From the NCBI GenBank assembly GCA_016293915.1, contig JAEDCY010000005.1, positions 43,277 to 107,276 of the forward strand: a stretch of 64,000 nt of DNA, written 5' to 3'. A program made the position numbers and the translations under genes. The stretch is from Treponema sp. Lineage in GTDB: Bacteria; Spirochaetota; Spirochaetia; Treponematales; Treponemataceae. The notes beneath the pieces were generated by a model, which had not been told where the DNA came from, ran no database searches, and saw only the letters and a program-made list of their open reading frames with translations. Positions 49,569 through 58,279 of the stretch are shown one piece after another; the first letter of the stretch is position 1, and each line of letters begins with the position of its first letter.

Positions 49569-51797
49569 ATGAAACTCTGGGAAACTGGTGCAATTTACGA
49601 AAACGGAAAGATTAGCCCTGCCGCTGGCGCATCTGCTACAGGCAGCAAAAAAACTATCGCTTATTCAATTTTACAGAAGCATAATACAAGCGGTGACGAA
49701 AGCAAGCTTAAAATCAAGTTTGACAAAATCACTTCTCACGATATTACTTACGTTGGAATTATTCAGACTGCCCGTGCAAGCGGTCTTGAAAAATTTCCTA
49801 TTCCTTATGTTTTGACTAACTGCCACAACTCACTTTGTGCTGTTGGTGGTACTATTAATGATGACGACCACATGTTCGGATTGACCTGTGCTCAGAAATA
49901 CGGCGGAGTTTATGTTCCTCCACACCAGGCTGTAATTCACCAGTATGCCCGCGAAATGCTTGCAGAATGTGGGGCTATGATTCTTGGATCAGACTCTCAT
50001 ACACGTTACGGTGCCCTAGGAACTATGGCAATCGGTGAGGGCGGTGGAGAACTTGCTAAGCAGCTCCTGGGAAAAACTTATGATGTAAACTATCCTGGAG
50101 TTGTTGCAATTTATTTGACAGGTAGCCCAGTTCCTGGTGTTGGTCCTCAGGATGTTGCTCTTGCAATCATTAAAGAAGTTTTTGCAAGCGGATTTGTAAA
50201 AAATAAGGTTATGGAATTTATCGGTCCTGGCGTTGCCAACCTTTCTGCTGATTTCCGTATTGGTGTTGATGTAATGACTACAGAAACAACCTGTCTTTCT
50301 TCTATCTGGGAAACTGATGATAAGGTTGAAGAGTGGTATGCAATTCATGGCCGTGTTGGAGCTTATAAAGAATTGAAGCCTCAGAATGGCGCTTACTATG
50401 ACGGCGCAATCGAAATTGATTTGAGTGAAATCCGCCCTATGATTGCCATGCCGTTCCATCCGTCTTGTGCTTATACAATTGAAGAAGTAAATAAAAATCT
50501 TGATGATGTTTTGACTGATGCAGAAAAGCGTGCAAAGGTAAGCTTTGGCGACAAGGTTGATTTTAATCTCCACAACAAGATTATTGACGGCAAGCTTTAT
50601 GTAGATCAGGGTATTATTGCCGGTTGTGCAGGCGGTGGATTCGAAAACATCTGTGCTGCTGCTGATATTTTGAAGGGTAAGGATAGCGGAAATGGTAAGT
50701 TCGTATTGAGCGTTTATCCTGCTTCTATGCCTGTTTATATGGAACTTATGAAGAACGGTGCTTTTGGTGCTTTGATTGACGCAGGTGCTGTTGTTAAGAC
50801 TGCCTTCTGTGGTCCTTGTTTTGGTGCGGGTGATACTCCTGCTAACGGCGCCTTCTCTATCCGTCACTCTACAAGAAACTTCCCTAACCGCGAAGGTTCA
50901 AAGATTCAGAACGGCCAGCTTTCAAGCGTTGCTCTTATGGATGCACGTTCTATCGCCGCAACAGCAGCAAACAAAGGCTTCCTTACAGCCGCAACAGAAT
51001 TCGACACAGAGTTCAGCGGAAAAAAATATTTCTTTGATAAGGCAATTTACGAAAAACGCGTATACGATTCTAAGGGCGTAGCTCACCCTGAGGTTGAAAT
51101 TCAGTTTGGTCCGAATATCAAAGACTGGCCTGCTATGAAGCCACTTTCAGACGACCTCTTGATTAAGATTGTTTCTGAGATTCACGACCCTGTAACTACA
51201 ACTGATGAATTAATTCCTTCCGGAGAAACTTCATCCTTCCGTTCAAATCCACTAGGATTGGCTGAGTTCACTTTGAGCCGCCGCGACCCAGCTTACGTTG
51301 GCCGCGCTAAGGCTGTTCGCGATGGCAGTGACGAAGTGAAGGCAGAAGTTGCAGCAACAGAAGCCGCTCTTGCAAAGGTAAAGCCAGAGTTTAAGGACCG
51401 TGCAGCAGCCGCAGGACTTGGTTCATCAATTTTTGCAGTAAAACCAGGTGACGGATCGGCTCGTGAACAGGCTGCAAGCTGTCAGAAGGTACTTGGCGGC
51501 TGGGCAAACATTGCAAATGAATATGCTACAAAGCGTTACCGCTCAAACCTCATCAACTGGGGTATGCTTCCATTCCTTTACAAGGATGGCGACAAGAATC
51601 TTCCATTTGCAAACGGCGACTATGTATTTATCCCGGATGTAAAGAAGATGGTTAGCGAAAAGCTTCCGAGCTGCAAAGCATATGCAGTTAAGGCAGACGG
51701 AACTGTAAACGAGTTTGAACTGAGCACCGGCGACCTGACAGACGACGAGAGAAAGATTATTCTTGCGGGATGTTTGATAAATTACTATAGAGATTAA
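49569..51797 (+). CDS. Aconitase-family hydratase
   Basis: 742 residues. Aconitase-fold marks: SDSHTRYGALGTMAIGEGGGELA, Fe-S cysteines C353 (GCAGGGFENICAAAD), C414 and C417 (FCGPCFGAGDTP), and the substrate loop STRNFPNREGS. The first conserved segment has DITYVGIIQTARASGLEKFP, unlike classic citrate-cycle aconitases, and matches the hydratase group that includes E. coli YbhJ. The C-terminal swivel domain has RYRSNLINWGMLPF. The substrate is unknown; it is likely a hydro-lyase of a carboxylic acid. No citrate-cycle partners in the window. Confidence 0.88.
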   Translation: MKLWETGAIYENGKISPAAGASATGSKKTIAYSILQKHNTSGDESKLKIKFDKITSHDITYVGIIQTARASGLEKFPIPYVLTNCHNSLCAVGGTINDDDHMFGLTCAQKYGGVYVPPHQAVIHQYAREMLAECGAMILGSDSHTRYGALGTMAIGEGGGELAKQLLGKTYDVNYPGVVAIYLTGSPVPGVGPQDVALAIIKEVFASGFVKNKVMEFIGPGVANLSADFRIGVDVMTTETTCLSSIWETDDKVEEWYAIHGRVGAYKELKPQNGAYYDGAIEIDLSEIRPMIAMPFHPSCAYTIEEVNKNLDDVLTDAEKRAKVSFGDKVDFNLHNKIIDGKLYVDQGIIAGCAGGGFENICAAADILKGKDSGNGKFVLSVYPASMPVYMELMKNGAFGALIDAGAVVKTAFCGPCFGAGDTPANGAFSIRHSTRNFPNREGSKIQNGQLSSVALMDARSIAATAANKGFLTAATEFDTEFSGKKYFFDKAIYEKRVYDSKGVAHPEVEIQFGPNIKDWPAMKPLSDDLLIKIVSEIHDPVTTTDELIPSGETSSFRSNPLGLAEFTLSRRDPAYVGRAKAVRDGSDEVKAEVAATEAALAKVKPEFKDRAAAAGLGSSIFAVKPGDGSAREQAASCQKVLGGWANIANEYATKRYRSNLINWGMLPFLYKDGDKNLPFANGDYVFIPDVKKMVSEKLPSCKAYAVKADGTVNEFELSTGDLTDDERKIILAGCLINYYRD

Positions 51798-51803
51798 AAT
51801 ACA

Positions 51804-51885
51804 CTGGTGGTTTCGATACGCCTTTCGGGCTACTCAACCACCAGGTGTACAATAAATACGGTGGTTGAGCTTGTCGAAACTACCG
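51804..51885. repeat. Two adjacent TGGTT/AACCA-family palindromes
   Basis: CTGGTGGTTTCGATACG-(cctttcgggc)-TACTCAACCACCAG at 51804-51844, then CGGTGGTTGAGC-ttgtcg-AAACTACCG at 51859-51885. They are in opposite orientation and end 10 bases before the ribosome site of the phosphorylase gene. Confidence 0.85.
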
Positions 51886-51904
51886 CAGAACACAGGAGAG
51901 TCAT

Positions 51905-52684
51905 ATGGTAGACTACACAGAAGGTTCAGGAAAACAGTATCACACAGGTGTTGGACCTGCCGACATTGGTAAGTACGTTATCATGCCGGGCGATCCGAAA
52001 CGCTGCGAAAAAATTGCTGCACACTTTGACAATCCAAAGCTTGTTGCAGATGTTCGTGAATACACTACTTATACTGGTACTCTCGAAGGAGTTCCTGTAA
52101 GCGTTACCTCAACCGGAATCGGTGGACCTTCTGCCGCAATCGCCATAGACGAGCTTGCTAAATGCGGCGCCCACACCTTTATCCGTGTGGGAACCTGCGG
52201 TGGTATGCAGGAAGATGTCATGGGCGGCGATATCGTAATTGCTACCGGCGCCGTACGTATGGAAGGCACTTCCCGCGAGTTTGCTCCTATTGAATATCCA
52301 GCTGTCGCAAATCTCGACTGTGTAAACGCCCTTGTAGCAGCAGCTCGCGACCTCAGAGCACCTCACCATACAGGTGTTGTTCAGTGTAAAGATTCCTTTT
52401 TTGGTCAGCATGAGCCTGAGGTTATGCCGGTAAGCTATATGCTTGAAAACAAATGGCAGGCCTGGCTTCGCATGGGTTGCCTTGCCAGCGAAATGGAAAG
52501 TGCTGCTCTCTTTATTGCCGGCCAGTTCCTTCGTGTTCGCGTAGGTTCCTGCTTCCTTGTAGTTGCAAATCAGGAAAGAGCCAAAAAAGGTCTTCCTAAT
52601 AAACAGGCTCATGATACAGAACTTGCAATTACAGTTGGAGTTGAAGCTCTCCGCCGTCTCATTATTCAGGACAAGAATAAATAG
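51905..52684 (+). CDS. udp: Uridine phosphorylase
   Basis: 259 residues. Nucleoside-phosphorylase marks: YVIMPGDPKRCEKIAAHFDN, STGIGGPSAAIAIDELAKCGAHTFIRVGTCGGM, and the substrate residues in LASEMESAALFIAG. The GTxG/MxxE pattern and length match uridine phosphorylase more than purine phosphorylases. It splits uridine with phosphate to uracil and ribose-1-phosphate. AGGAGAG gives the ribosome site. Terminated by the hairpin at 52802-52828. Confidence 0.88.
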   Translation: MVDYTEGSGKQYHTGVGPADIGKYVIMPGDPKRCEKIAAHFDNPKLVADVREYTTYTGTLEGVPVSVTSTGIGGPSAAIAIDELAKCGAHTFIRVGTCGGMQEDVMGGDIVIATGAVRMEGTSREFAPIEYPAVANLDCVNALVAAARDLRAPHHTGVVQCKDSFFGQHEPEVMPVSYMLENKWQAWLRMGCLASEMESAALFIAGQFLRVRVGSCFLVVANQERAKKGLPNKQAHDTELAITVGVEALRRLIIQDKNK

Positions 52685-52766
52685 ATTCCGAAACAAGTTC
52701 GGAATGACATTTACGTCATCCTGAACTGGAATGACATTTACGTCATCCTGAACTTGTTTCAGGATC
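52683..52766. repeat. Triple CCGAAC/CCTGAAC hairpin repeat
   Basis: ATTCCGAA-acaag-TTCGGAAT, then GTCATCCTGAACT with a partial unit, then ATCCTGAA-cttgt-TTCAGGAT. The arms change (CCGAA to CCTGAA) and the opposite arms change with them. Confidence 0.8.
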
Positions 52767-52780
52767 TTAATTACAATAAT

Positions 52781-52828
52781 GCTCCATATTTATGTGTCGC
52801 TCCACATTTATGTGGGACTTTTTTTTTT
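52781..52828 (+). terminator. Terminator of udp with a tandem duplicated arm
   Basis: GCTCCATATTTATGTGTC (52781-52798) is followed by a related copy GCTCCACATTTATGTGGGA (52799-52817). The second forms CCACAT/ATGTGG (52802-52815) and is followed by a run of Ts (52819-52828). Confidence 0.75.
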
Positions 52829-52855
52829 GCAAGTAGAATAAAATCATGTTATAAT
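52827..52855 (+). promoter_or_regulatory. Promoter of the LacI-sensor/GGDEF gene, abutting its ATG
   Basis: TTGCAA (52827-52832), 17 bases, TATAAT (52850-52855). The -10 ends 8 bases before the ATG at 52864, so transcription would start at or within 2-3 bases of the start codon. Confidence 0.8.
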
Positions 52856-52863
52856 TAATAGGT

Positions 52864-54774
52864 ATGAAGAAGAAAATCGCCGTACTTGCTTGTGGCTGGA
52901 GTACATACTTTCTTAAAAACTTTATAGAAGGTATGCAGAAGGCTGTTCAGGGAAAGAATACTGATATTTATTTGTTCAATACCTATAATTATACTGAGTA
53001 TTCTGGCTTTCCTAATTACACAGGTGCGTCCATTTTTAATCTTATTCATTACGAAGATTTTGACGGTATTGTAATTCTTGCTGATTTAATTGGTAATCCC
53101 CGCATTCTTGAACGTGAAAGACTTAGAATTGTAAAATCGGGAAAACCTGCAATCAGTATTAATAGAAAAATGGAAGGTATCTGCTGTCTTCGTGTTGATA
53201 ATTATTCTGGTGCATATGAAGTCATGAATCATCTTATTCATATGCATAATATCAAAGATATTGCTTATGTTGCTGGTAAAGAAACTTCTGTTGATATAAG
53301 TGAACGATATAAAGCTTACATTGCAGTTTTAAAAGATAATGAAATTCCTTTTAACGCTGAAAAAGTTTTCTCTATAGATTTTAGTGATTATCATTGTGCC
53401 TACAGATTTTTTAATGATTATGTAAAAAGCGGTAAAACACTTCCTCAGGCTTTTGCCTGTGCTAATGATTTGATAGCCCTTGCTTTACTAAAAGTTTGTA
53501 ATGAAAATAAAATCTCTATACCGGAACAGTTGAAAATACTAGGCTTCGATGATATTCCGGAAGCAAAATGTACTTTTCCTTCTCTTACTACTGTTTATAA
53601 TAATGCAGAAATTCTTGGTGCAGAAGTTGTAAATCGTCTTGAATTTGGAGTTAATCCTGCTCAAATATTAAAAGTAAAAAGTACACCTGTTTTACGTCAA
53701 TCCTGCGGTTGTGCAAATACTAATACAAAGATGCTGTCACTTTTAACGCTTAGTCTTCTTGATGATTCCAGCAAAAAAGACGAATTTGATACTCAGATAG
53801 AAGTGCTTGGCGAAATATTTGCAGAAGCAGCAGATGTTTTTACTTTACTTACAAATATTGAAAATTATCTTGCAAAGTCTCATGTAATAGAAGGCGAGAA
53901 TTTCTGTATATTCTTGAAATCTGACTGGACTTCAGTTCTTATTAATTCTGCTGAAAATCTTCCGCAAAACCTTAGTTATGGAAATCAGGTTCAGGCTATC
54001 TGTTCCATTCAGGATAATAAAAAGTATCTGCGCGAAATGATTACTACCCGCGATCTTATTCCTGCAAAAATGAAGAGTGAAGAAAGTTCAACCTTTATGT
54101 TCCTTCCAATTTATCATCACTCTTATGTTCACGGATATTATGTTTCAAAAAATAATCTTTCTATGATTAATAACCGCTACGGTTATATCTGGTCTCGTAA
54201 TTTTGGTACAAGTATAGAACATTTCCGAAAGAAGAATATGTTCAAGCAGATGAGTCAGCAGTATCTGAAGCTTTCAACAAAAGATGCTCTTTCTGGAATG
54301 CTTAACCGCCAGGGACTTGAAAAACTTGCAAAACCATTCTATTCTCAGAATAAAAAAAATGGTCTTACAACGGTTCTCTTCTTTGTTGATATCAATAAAA
54401 TGAAACATATTAACGACCAGTTTGGTCATTTGCATGGCGATCTGGCGGTAAAAACTGTTTCTGCTGCAGTTCTTGAAACTGTTCCACATAACTGGTTATG
54501 TATCCGCTATGGTGGAGATGAATTTCTTGTTGTTGGTAACAGTAAAAATTATAACGGCGAAGACTATTGTACTCAGATAAAAGAAAGACTTGCGGCAAAG
54601 ACTTCGGTCATGCATCTTCCATATAATCTTTCTGCAAGTGTTGGAACTTACAGCGTGCCAGCGCATTCTGATCTAACACTTGAACAGGCTGTTGAAACTG
54701 TAGATAATATAATGTATGAACAGAAACAGGCCTTCCATAAAGAAGATGATAAGGCTGCTGCTGAACAGCATTAA
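52864..54774 (+). CDS. Cytoplasmic LacI-type sensor fused to a GGDEF diguanylate cyclase
   Basis: 636 residues, no membrane segment or signal peptide. Residues 1-285 are a periplasmic-binding-protein-like sensor of the LacI type (KKKIAVLACGWSTYFLKNFIEGMQK, HNIKDIAYVAGKETSVDISERYKAY, FACANDLIALALLKVCNENKISIPEQLKILGFDDIP) without the DNA-binding HTH. A linker of about 165 residues leads to the GGDEF domain (about 460-620): KDALSGMLNRQGLEKLA, FFVDINKMKHINDQFGHLHGDLAVK, IRYGGDEFLVV. The GGDEF catalytic motif is intact. The RxxD product-inhibition site is absent. It probably makes c-di-GMP in response to a small intracellular ligand. Confidence 0.9.
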   Translation: MKKKIAVLACGWSTYFLKNFIEGMQKAVQGKNTDIYLFNTYNYTEYSGFPNYTGASIFNLIHYEDFDGIVILADLIGNPRILERERLRIVKSGKPAISINRKMEGICCLRVDNYSGAYEVMNHLIHMHNIKDIAYVAGKETSVDISERYKAYIAVLKDNEIPFNAEKVFSIDFSDYHCAYRFFNDYVKSGKTLPQAFACANDLIALALLKVCNENKISIPEQLKILGFDDIPEAKCTFPSLTTVYNNAEILGAEVVNRLEFGVNPAQILKVKSTPVLRQSCGCANTNTKMLSLLTLSLLDDSSKKDEFDTQIEVLGEIFAEAADVFTLLTNIENYLAKSHVIEGENFCIFLKSDWTSVLINSAENLPQNLSYGNQVQAICSIQDNKKYLREMITTRDLIPAKMKSEESSTFMFLPIYHHSYVHGYYVSKNNLSMINNRYGYIWSRNFGTSIEHFRKKNMFKQMSQQYLKLSTKDALSGMLNRQGLEKLAKPFYSQNKKNGLTTVLFFVDINKMKHINDQFGHLHGDLAVKTVSAAVLETVPHNWLCIRYGGDEFLVVGNSKNYNGEDYCTQIKERLAAKTSVMHLPYNLSASVGTYSVPAHSDLTLEQAVETVDNIMYEQKQAFHKEDDKAAAEQH

Positions 54775-54799
54775 TAAAGGTTTGTAAAAAAGAGATTTG

Positions 54800-55131
54800 T
54801 AATAAAAGGATGGCAGCTTGAACGGTCATCGGAACTTGGTCAGATCAATATGGTTCTGTAAAAAACTCAACAGGTGCAAATATTTCTAAAGACTGGGCTT
54901 CAAAAGTTCTCATTCCCTTGAAATGACAATGGATGTAATGGATAAGAATTCTACAAAGTCTGGAATCTGGTTCTATGATGGAACAAATGAGTTCATACAA
55001 TGGTATTTGACCTTTCAAAGTATCCTGAAAGACTTAATGATGTAAGACGAATCTCCATCTACAACAACAGTAGTGCAATCCTCATGAAGGAATCGCATAT
55101 TTATGTTGATAATATCCGCTTAATAAAGTAG
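54800..55131 (+). pseudogene. Decayed gene in several frames before the AAA/VWA operon
   Basis: Coding-like pieces appear in successive frames: KRFVIKGWQLERSSELGQINMVL, then DQYGSVKNSTGANISKDWASKVLIPLK, then LEMTMDVMDKNSTKSGIWFYDGTNEFIQW, then VFDLSKYPERLNDVRRISI followed by NNSSAILMKESHIYVDNIRLIK and a TAG at 55129-55131. Each piece ends in a frameshift. The ending YVDNIRLIK resembles the last strand of secreted carbohydrate-binding modules. The original function is not identified. This accounts for the 370 bases without an intact gene. Confidence 0.7.
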
Positions 55132-55143
55132 ACTTTTTTCATT

Positions 55144-56196
55144 ATGAAAATTGATTCTACTCAGCTTAAGTTCATTTTGGAACATACGCCTGCTTCACAA
55201 AATATTATGCTTGTGGGCAGGCATGGAATTGGTAAATCTCGTATTTTAGAAGACTTTTTTGCTGCCCGTGGTGAAAAAGTCGTTACTTTATTTTTAGGTC
55301 AGATGAGCGATCCTGGAGATTTGATAGGTCTTCCACATCTTGATGAATCAACTGGTCGTACAGAATTTATGCTGCCATACTGGTTTCCTGTAGATGGTAA
55401 ACCGGTAGTTTTATTTCTTGATGAATTAAATCGTGCCCGTCCTGAGGTATTACAGACTGTTATGGATTTGACTTTGAACCGTAAACTTGCGGGTAAAAGT
55501 CTTCCTGATGGCAGCCGTATTATAAGTGCGGTAAATGGTGGTAGTGAATATCAGCTCACAGACCTGGATCCGGCTCTAGTAAGTCGTTTTAATATTTATG
55601 AATTTGCACCTAGTGTAGAAGACTGGATAAACTGGGCTAGAGAAGAAGAAATCGATTCCAGAATTATTTCCTTTATTGAAGAGAATCCTGAATTGCTGGA
55701 TGGAGATGAAATCACAGGTGGGGAAAATCTTGAACGCAGTCCAGACCGCCGCAGCTGGGAAAGAACTTCTAAGATTATAGAAAAATTTCCAGAGCTTGGG
55801 CCGCTTCATCAGCCTATGGTTGCAGGAATTGTCGGTGACAGAGTGGCTGCTGAGTTTTTTCAGTTTGTGAATAATCATAAAATACCTTCTGTCAAGAACT
55901 TGCTTTGTGCAAATGATATTTCATCTTTTCTTCAGGATTTGAGTTTTACAGAATTTACCCAATTAAATGAAGCAATTTTCCGCTGGCTGGAATCTCAGTG
56001 TAAAAAGTCATCTGATATTAATATCGAAAATCTTATCTGCTATTTTGATTATCTTGGAGATAGTAATAAAAAAGAACTTCAAGCTCATTTTGCAAGTCTT
56101 GTTTCAGCAGAAAGATTTCCTTCCGCATTGAATTTTATTCTTGAGAAAGCTCCTGAGCTTTACAAAAAGATTTTAGATTTGAGTTCTGAACTCTAG
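55144..56196 (+). CDS. MoxR-type AAA+ ATPase
   Basis: 350 residues. Walker A GRHGIGKSRIL (about 25-35), the MoxR loop GQMSDPGDLIGLPHL, Walker B VVLFLDELNRARPEVLQTVMDL, sensor 1 IISAVNGGSEYQLTDLDPALVSRF with the arginine finger. The C-terminal half is helical. MoxR ATPases act with a VWA-domain partner to load or remodel a target; the next gene is that partner. The start has no strong ribosome site and lies 13 bases after a decayed gene. Confidence 0.9.
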   Translation: MKIDSTQLKFILEHTPASQNIMLVGRHGIGKSRILEDFFAARGEKVVTLFLGQMSDPGDLIGLPHLDESTGRTEFMLPYWFPVDGKPVVLFLDELNRARPEVLQTVMDLTLNRKLAGKSLPDGSRIISAVNGGSEYQLTDLDPALVSRFNIYEFAPSVEDWINWAREEEIDSRIISFIEENPELLDGDEITGGENLERSPDRRSWERTSKIIEKFPELGPLHQPMVAGIVGDRVAAEFFQFVNNHKIPSVKNLLCANDISSFLQDLSFTEFTQLNEAIFRWLESQCKKSSDINIENLICYFDYLGDSNKKELQAHFASLVSAERFPSALNFILEKAPELYKKILDLSSEL

Positions 56197-56202
56197 GTTT
56201 TT

Positions 56203-57492
56203 ATGACTTGCGAAAAACGTCTGAAAACTATCATAAAAAACTGGTTTATTTCTGAGCCTCTTTTATTCTCAATAATTACAACTCATCATCTCGTTATGAA
56301 TGATGGACTGACTGTCGCATTGAGAACAGGCCGCATGTGTATAGAGTTTTCAAACCTTCTTTGCAGTGAGCTTTCCGATACAGAGCTTACAGATTTTTTG
56401 AAAATCGAAACATACAGAATCCTTTTGAAGCATCCTTATGCCCGTCAGCCATACAAGGCAAATCCAACAGCACTTCAGCTTGCAAGTGATGTTGTTATTG
56501 CAAAATTTTTTGTCCCGCCCAGCGGCATTGAAAGTGCAGGTATAGTATATCTAAAAAGTCAGGCCTGGCGTTTTTCTACCCTGGATTATCCGCTTGGTAA
56601 GCGCTGGTCAGATACAGATGAATTAAAATTCTTCCAGAGAAATCTTCAGATTGACCGCAATACGGGGCTTTTAAAGACTGTAGATGATTTAACTTTTGAA
56701 CAGTGGTATAAATGGCTCTTGTTTTTGATCAGGGAAACTTCTGCGGGTGGTGGTGAGGCTAGTGGGGCTGGTGCTCTTTCTGATTATGATTTATCTGCTA
56801 TCACTGAAAGTGCAGAACTCTGGCAGGAAGATGAAAGTGCTCAGAATCAAATTGATGACAAAATAAAAAAGGCAGAAATCGAAAATGGCTGGGGCGAAAC
56901 CGGCGGAAATCTTGTGCGTACTTTGCAGGAACAGACGGACTTTTCTTTTGATTACCGCAGGGCTCTTACAAAATTCCGTGCAAATATTGTAAGCGTAAAC
57001 CGTCGTCTCACACGAATGAAGCTCAGCCGCCGTTACGGTTTTTCCGCAATGGGGAGCCGCTACGAACGTAAAGCAGACATTTTAATTGCGGTAGATGTTA
57101 GCGGCTCAATCACTGACGAAAGTTTTACACGTTTTTATCACGCTATTAAAAACTTTTTCTTTTTGAAAATTATAGAAAATATAGATTTGATTTTCTTTGA
57201 TGTAAATCTGAAAAATACAAGTCCGATAAAATTTTCTAAAGATCTGAAGCTTGCAGAAATACAAGGTCGTGGCGGAACAAATTTTCAACCACCTATAGAT
57301 TATTTTCTGGAAAACCGCAGCCGATATTCGGGAATGATAATCTTCACTGATGGAGAAGGAGAAGTTCCAAAAATGACGGGTGGATCTGGCAATGCTTCTA
57401 TTCTCTGGATTTTAGATTCTCGTCTTGCCTACGAAAAATCAAGATGGTGGATAGAAAGTCTGCCTGGGAACTTTGGTACATTTTTACCGTAA
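56203..57492 (+). CDS. VWA-domain protein with metallopeptidase-like N-terminus
   Basis: 429 residues. The N-terminal part (about 1-280) resembles the putative metallopeptidase half of COG3864-type proteins but no HExxH motif is present. The C-terminal VWA-like domain starts DILIAVDVSGSITDESFTRFY, a MIDAS-type DxSxS, followed by GRGGTNFQPPIDYFLENRSRY and MIIFTDGEGEVP. With the MoxR-type ATPase 6 bases upstream it forms a standard AAA/VWA pair. The target is unknown. A third gene of unknown function follows by 14 bases. Confidence 0.85.
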   Translation: MTCEKRLKTIIKNWFISEPLLFSIITTHHLVMNDGLTVALRTGRMCIEFSNLLCSELSDTELTDFLKIETYRILLKHPYARQPYKANPTALQLASDVVIAKFFVPPSGIESAGIVYLKSQAWRFSTLDYPLGKRWSDTDELKFFQRNLQIDRNTGLLKTVDDLTFEQWYKWLLFLIRETSAGGGEASGAGALSDYDLSAITESAELWQEDESAQNQIDDKIKKAEIENGWGETGGNLVRTLQEQTDFSFDYRRALTKFRANIVSVNRRLTRMKLSRRYGFSAMGSRYERKADILIAVDVSGSITDESFTRFYHAIKNFFFLKIIENIDLIFFDVNLKNTSPIKFSKDLKLAEIQGRGGTNFQPPIDYFLENRSRYSGMIIFTDGEGEVPKMTGGSGNASILWILDSRLAYEKSRWWIESLPGNFGTFLP

Positions 57493-57506
57493 ACAGGAGG
57501 AAATAG

Positions 57507-58091
57507 ATGTCTTTACAAAAATATTCAGATACAGAAGCAGATTTCTGGAAAGAACATTTCGTACATCTTCAGCATAAAAATATGGTAAGGGCTAATGCAC
57601 TGCCTCTGCATATGGCAGATTGTAAAGCTGAGTTCGAGGCCTTTACAGCCAGCCATCCTGATGCAAAAATATCCTGTGAATACTTTCCATCTTACTGTAC
57701 TTTCGAAGTAACCCTTACTACAACAATCAAGCTTCGCCTTTTTATTCAGAACAACATAAAAGCAAGCCTCATGCAAAAGTGCGGACCTGAATACATAAAA
57801 ATCTGCGATGCAAAATTTCCTTATAACCCTCTCCCTGAGATCTCCGAATTTCTGGCAGGACTCCCTAACTACCTTGCAGAACTCTCTCAATCCCTGGAAA
57901 AAAAATCCCGCTCTAACCGCCGTCAGAAGCTTGCCCAGGAGTTTATTAAAGCATACGCCAGCGCCCACCTCAAACAAGCCTTTACAATAACCCCCAACGA
58001 GGATGGCACCTTCAACCTGACTCTGCCTGCCAAAAGCATAAATATGCAAATCACAGAAGATGATTTTATGCAAAAAATCGCTGAACTGTAA
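57507..58091 (+). CDS. Third protein of the AAA/VWA operon, unknown function
   Basis: 194 residues, soluble. Two regions alternate: CKAEFEAFTASHPDAKISCEYFPSYCTFEVTLTTTIKLRLFIQ, then an Arg/Lys-rich helix (SQSLEKKSRSNRRQKLAQEFIKAYASAHLKQ), then TITPNEDGTFNLTLPAKSINMQITEDDFMQKIAEL. The first and last blocks look like repeated beta units. A strong AGGAGG ribosome site and tight spacing say it is part of the AAA/VWA system. I do not recognise the family. Confidence 0.7.
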   Translation: MSLQKYSDTEADFWKEHFVHLQHKNMVRANALPLHMADCKAEFEAFTASHPDAKISCEYFPSYCTFEVTLTTTIKLRLFIQNNIKASLMQKCGPEYIKICDAKFPYNPLPEISEFLAGLPNYLAELSQSLEKKSRSNRRQKLAQEFIKAYASAHLKQAFTITPNEDGTFNLTLPAKSINMQITEDDFMQKIAEL

Positions 58092-58140
58092 AATAAATCC
58101 AGATATCTTGGCTTCCAGTCGTGATCCATAGGTCAAAAAC

Positions 58141-58250
58141 GCGGAATAATCCGCTAGACGTTTTTTGGGGTATGGAAACCATATTAATGCCGCTCTCGCG
58201 GCATCCCCAAAAAAAGTCTTTTTGCCCTATGTCTCACTCCTTCGCGCCAA
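58141..58250. repeat. Structured intergenic element, copy B (three-way junction)
   Basis: Hairpin GCGGA-ATAA-TCCGC (58141-58154). Then an outer stem GACGTTTTTTGGGG (58157-58170) pairs with CCCCAAAAAAAGTC (58205-58218) with one mismatch and encloses two hairpins, TATGG-AAA-CCATA (58171-58183) and TGCCGC-TCTC-GCGGCA (58188-58203). It ends CTCCTTCGCGCCAA (58237-58250). The reverse complement aligns with copy A at 37640-37715. Confidence 0.75.
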
Positions 58251-58279
58251 ATTAACTGACTTAATAATCAAAAGATTGT

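Noticed and set aside
50016..50867. 283-codon minus-strand open frame inside the aconitase-family gene
   Set aside because: The plus-strand gene has clear family motifs throughout; the antisense frame shows only residues expected from the complementary codons.
51804..51885. CRISPR-like spaced repeats
   Set aside because: Only two units, in opposite orientation, both self-palindromic, with no spacer array or cas gene.
57525..58136. 203-codon minus-strand frame opposite the third AAA/VWA-operon gene
   Set aside because: The plus frame has an AGGAGG site and operon spacing; the minus frame has neither.
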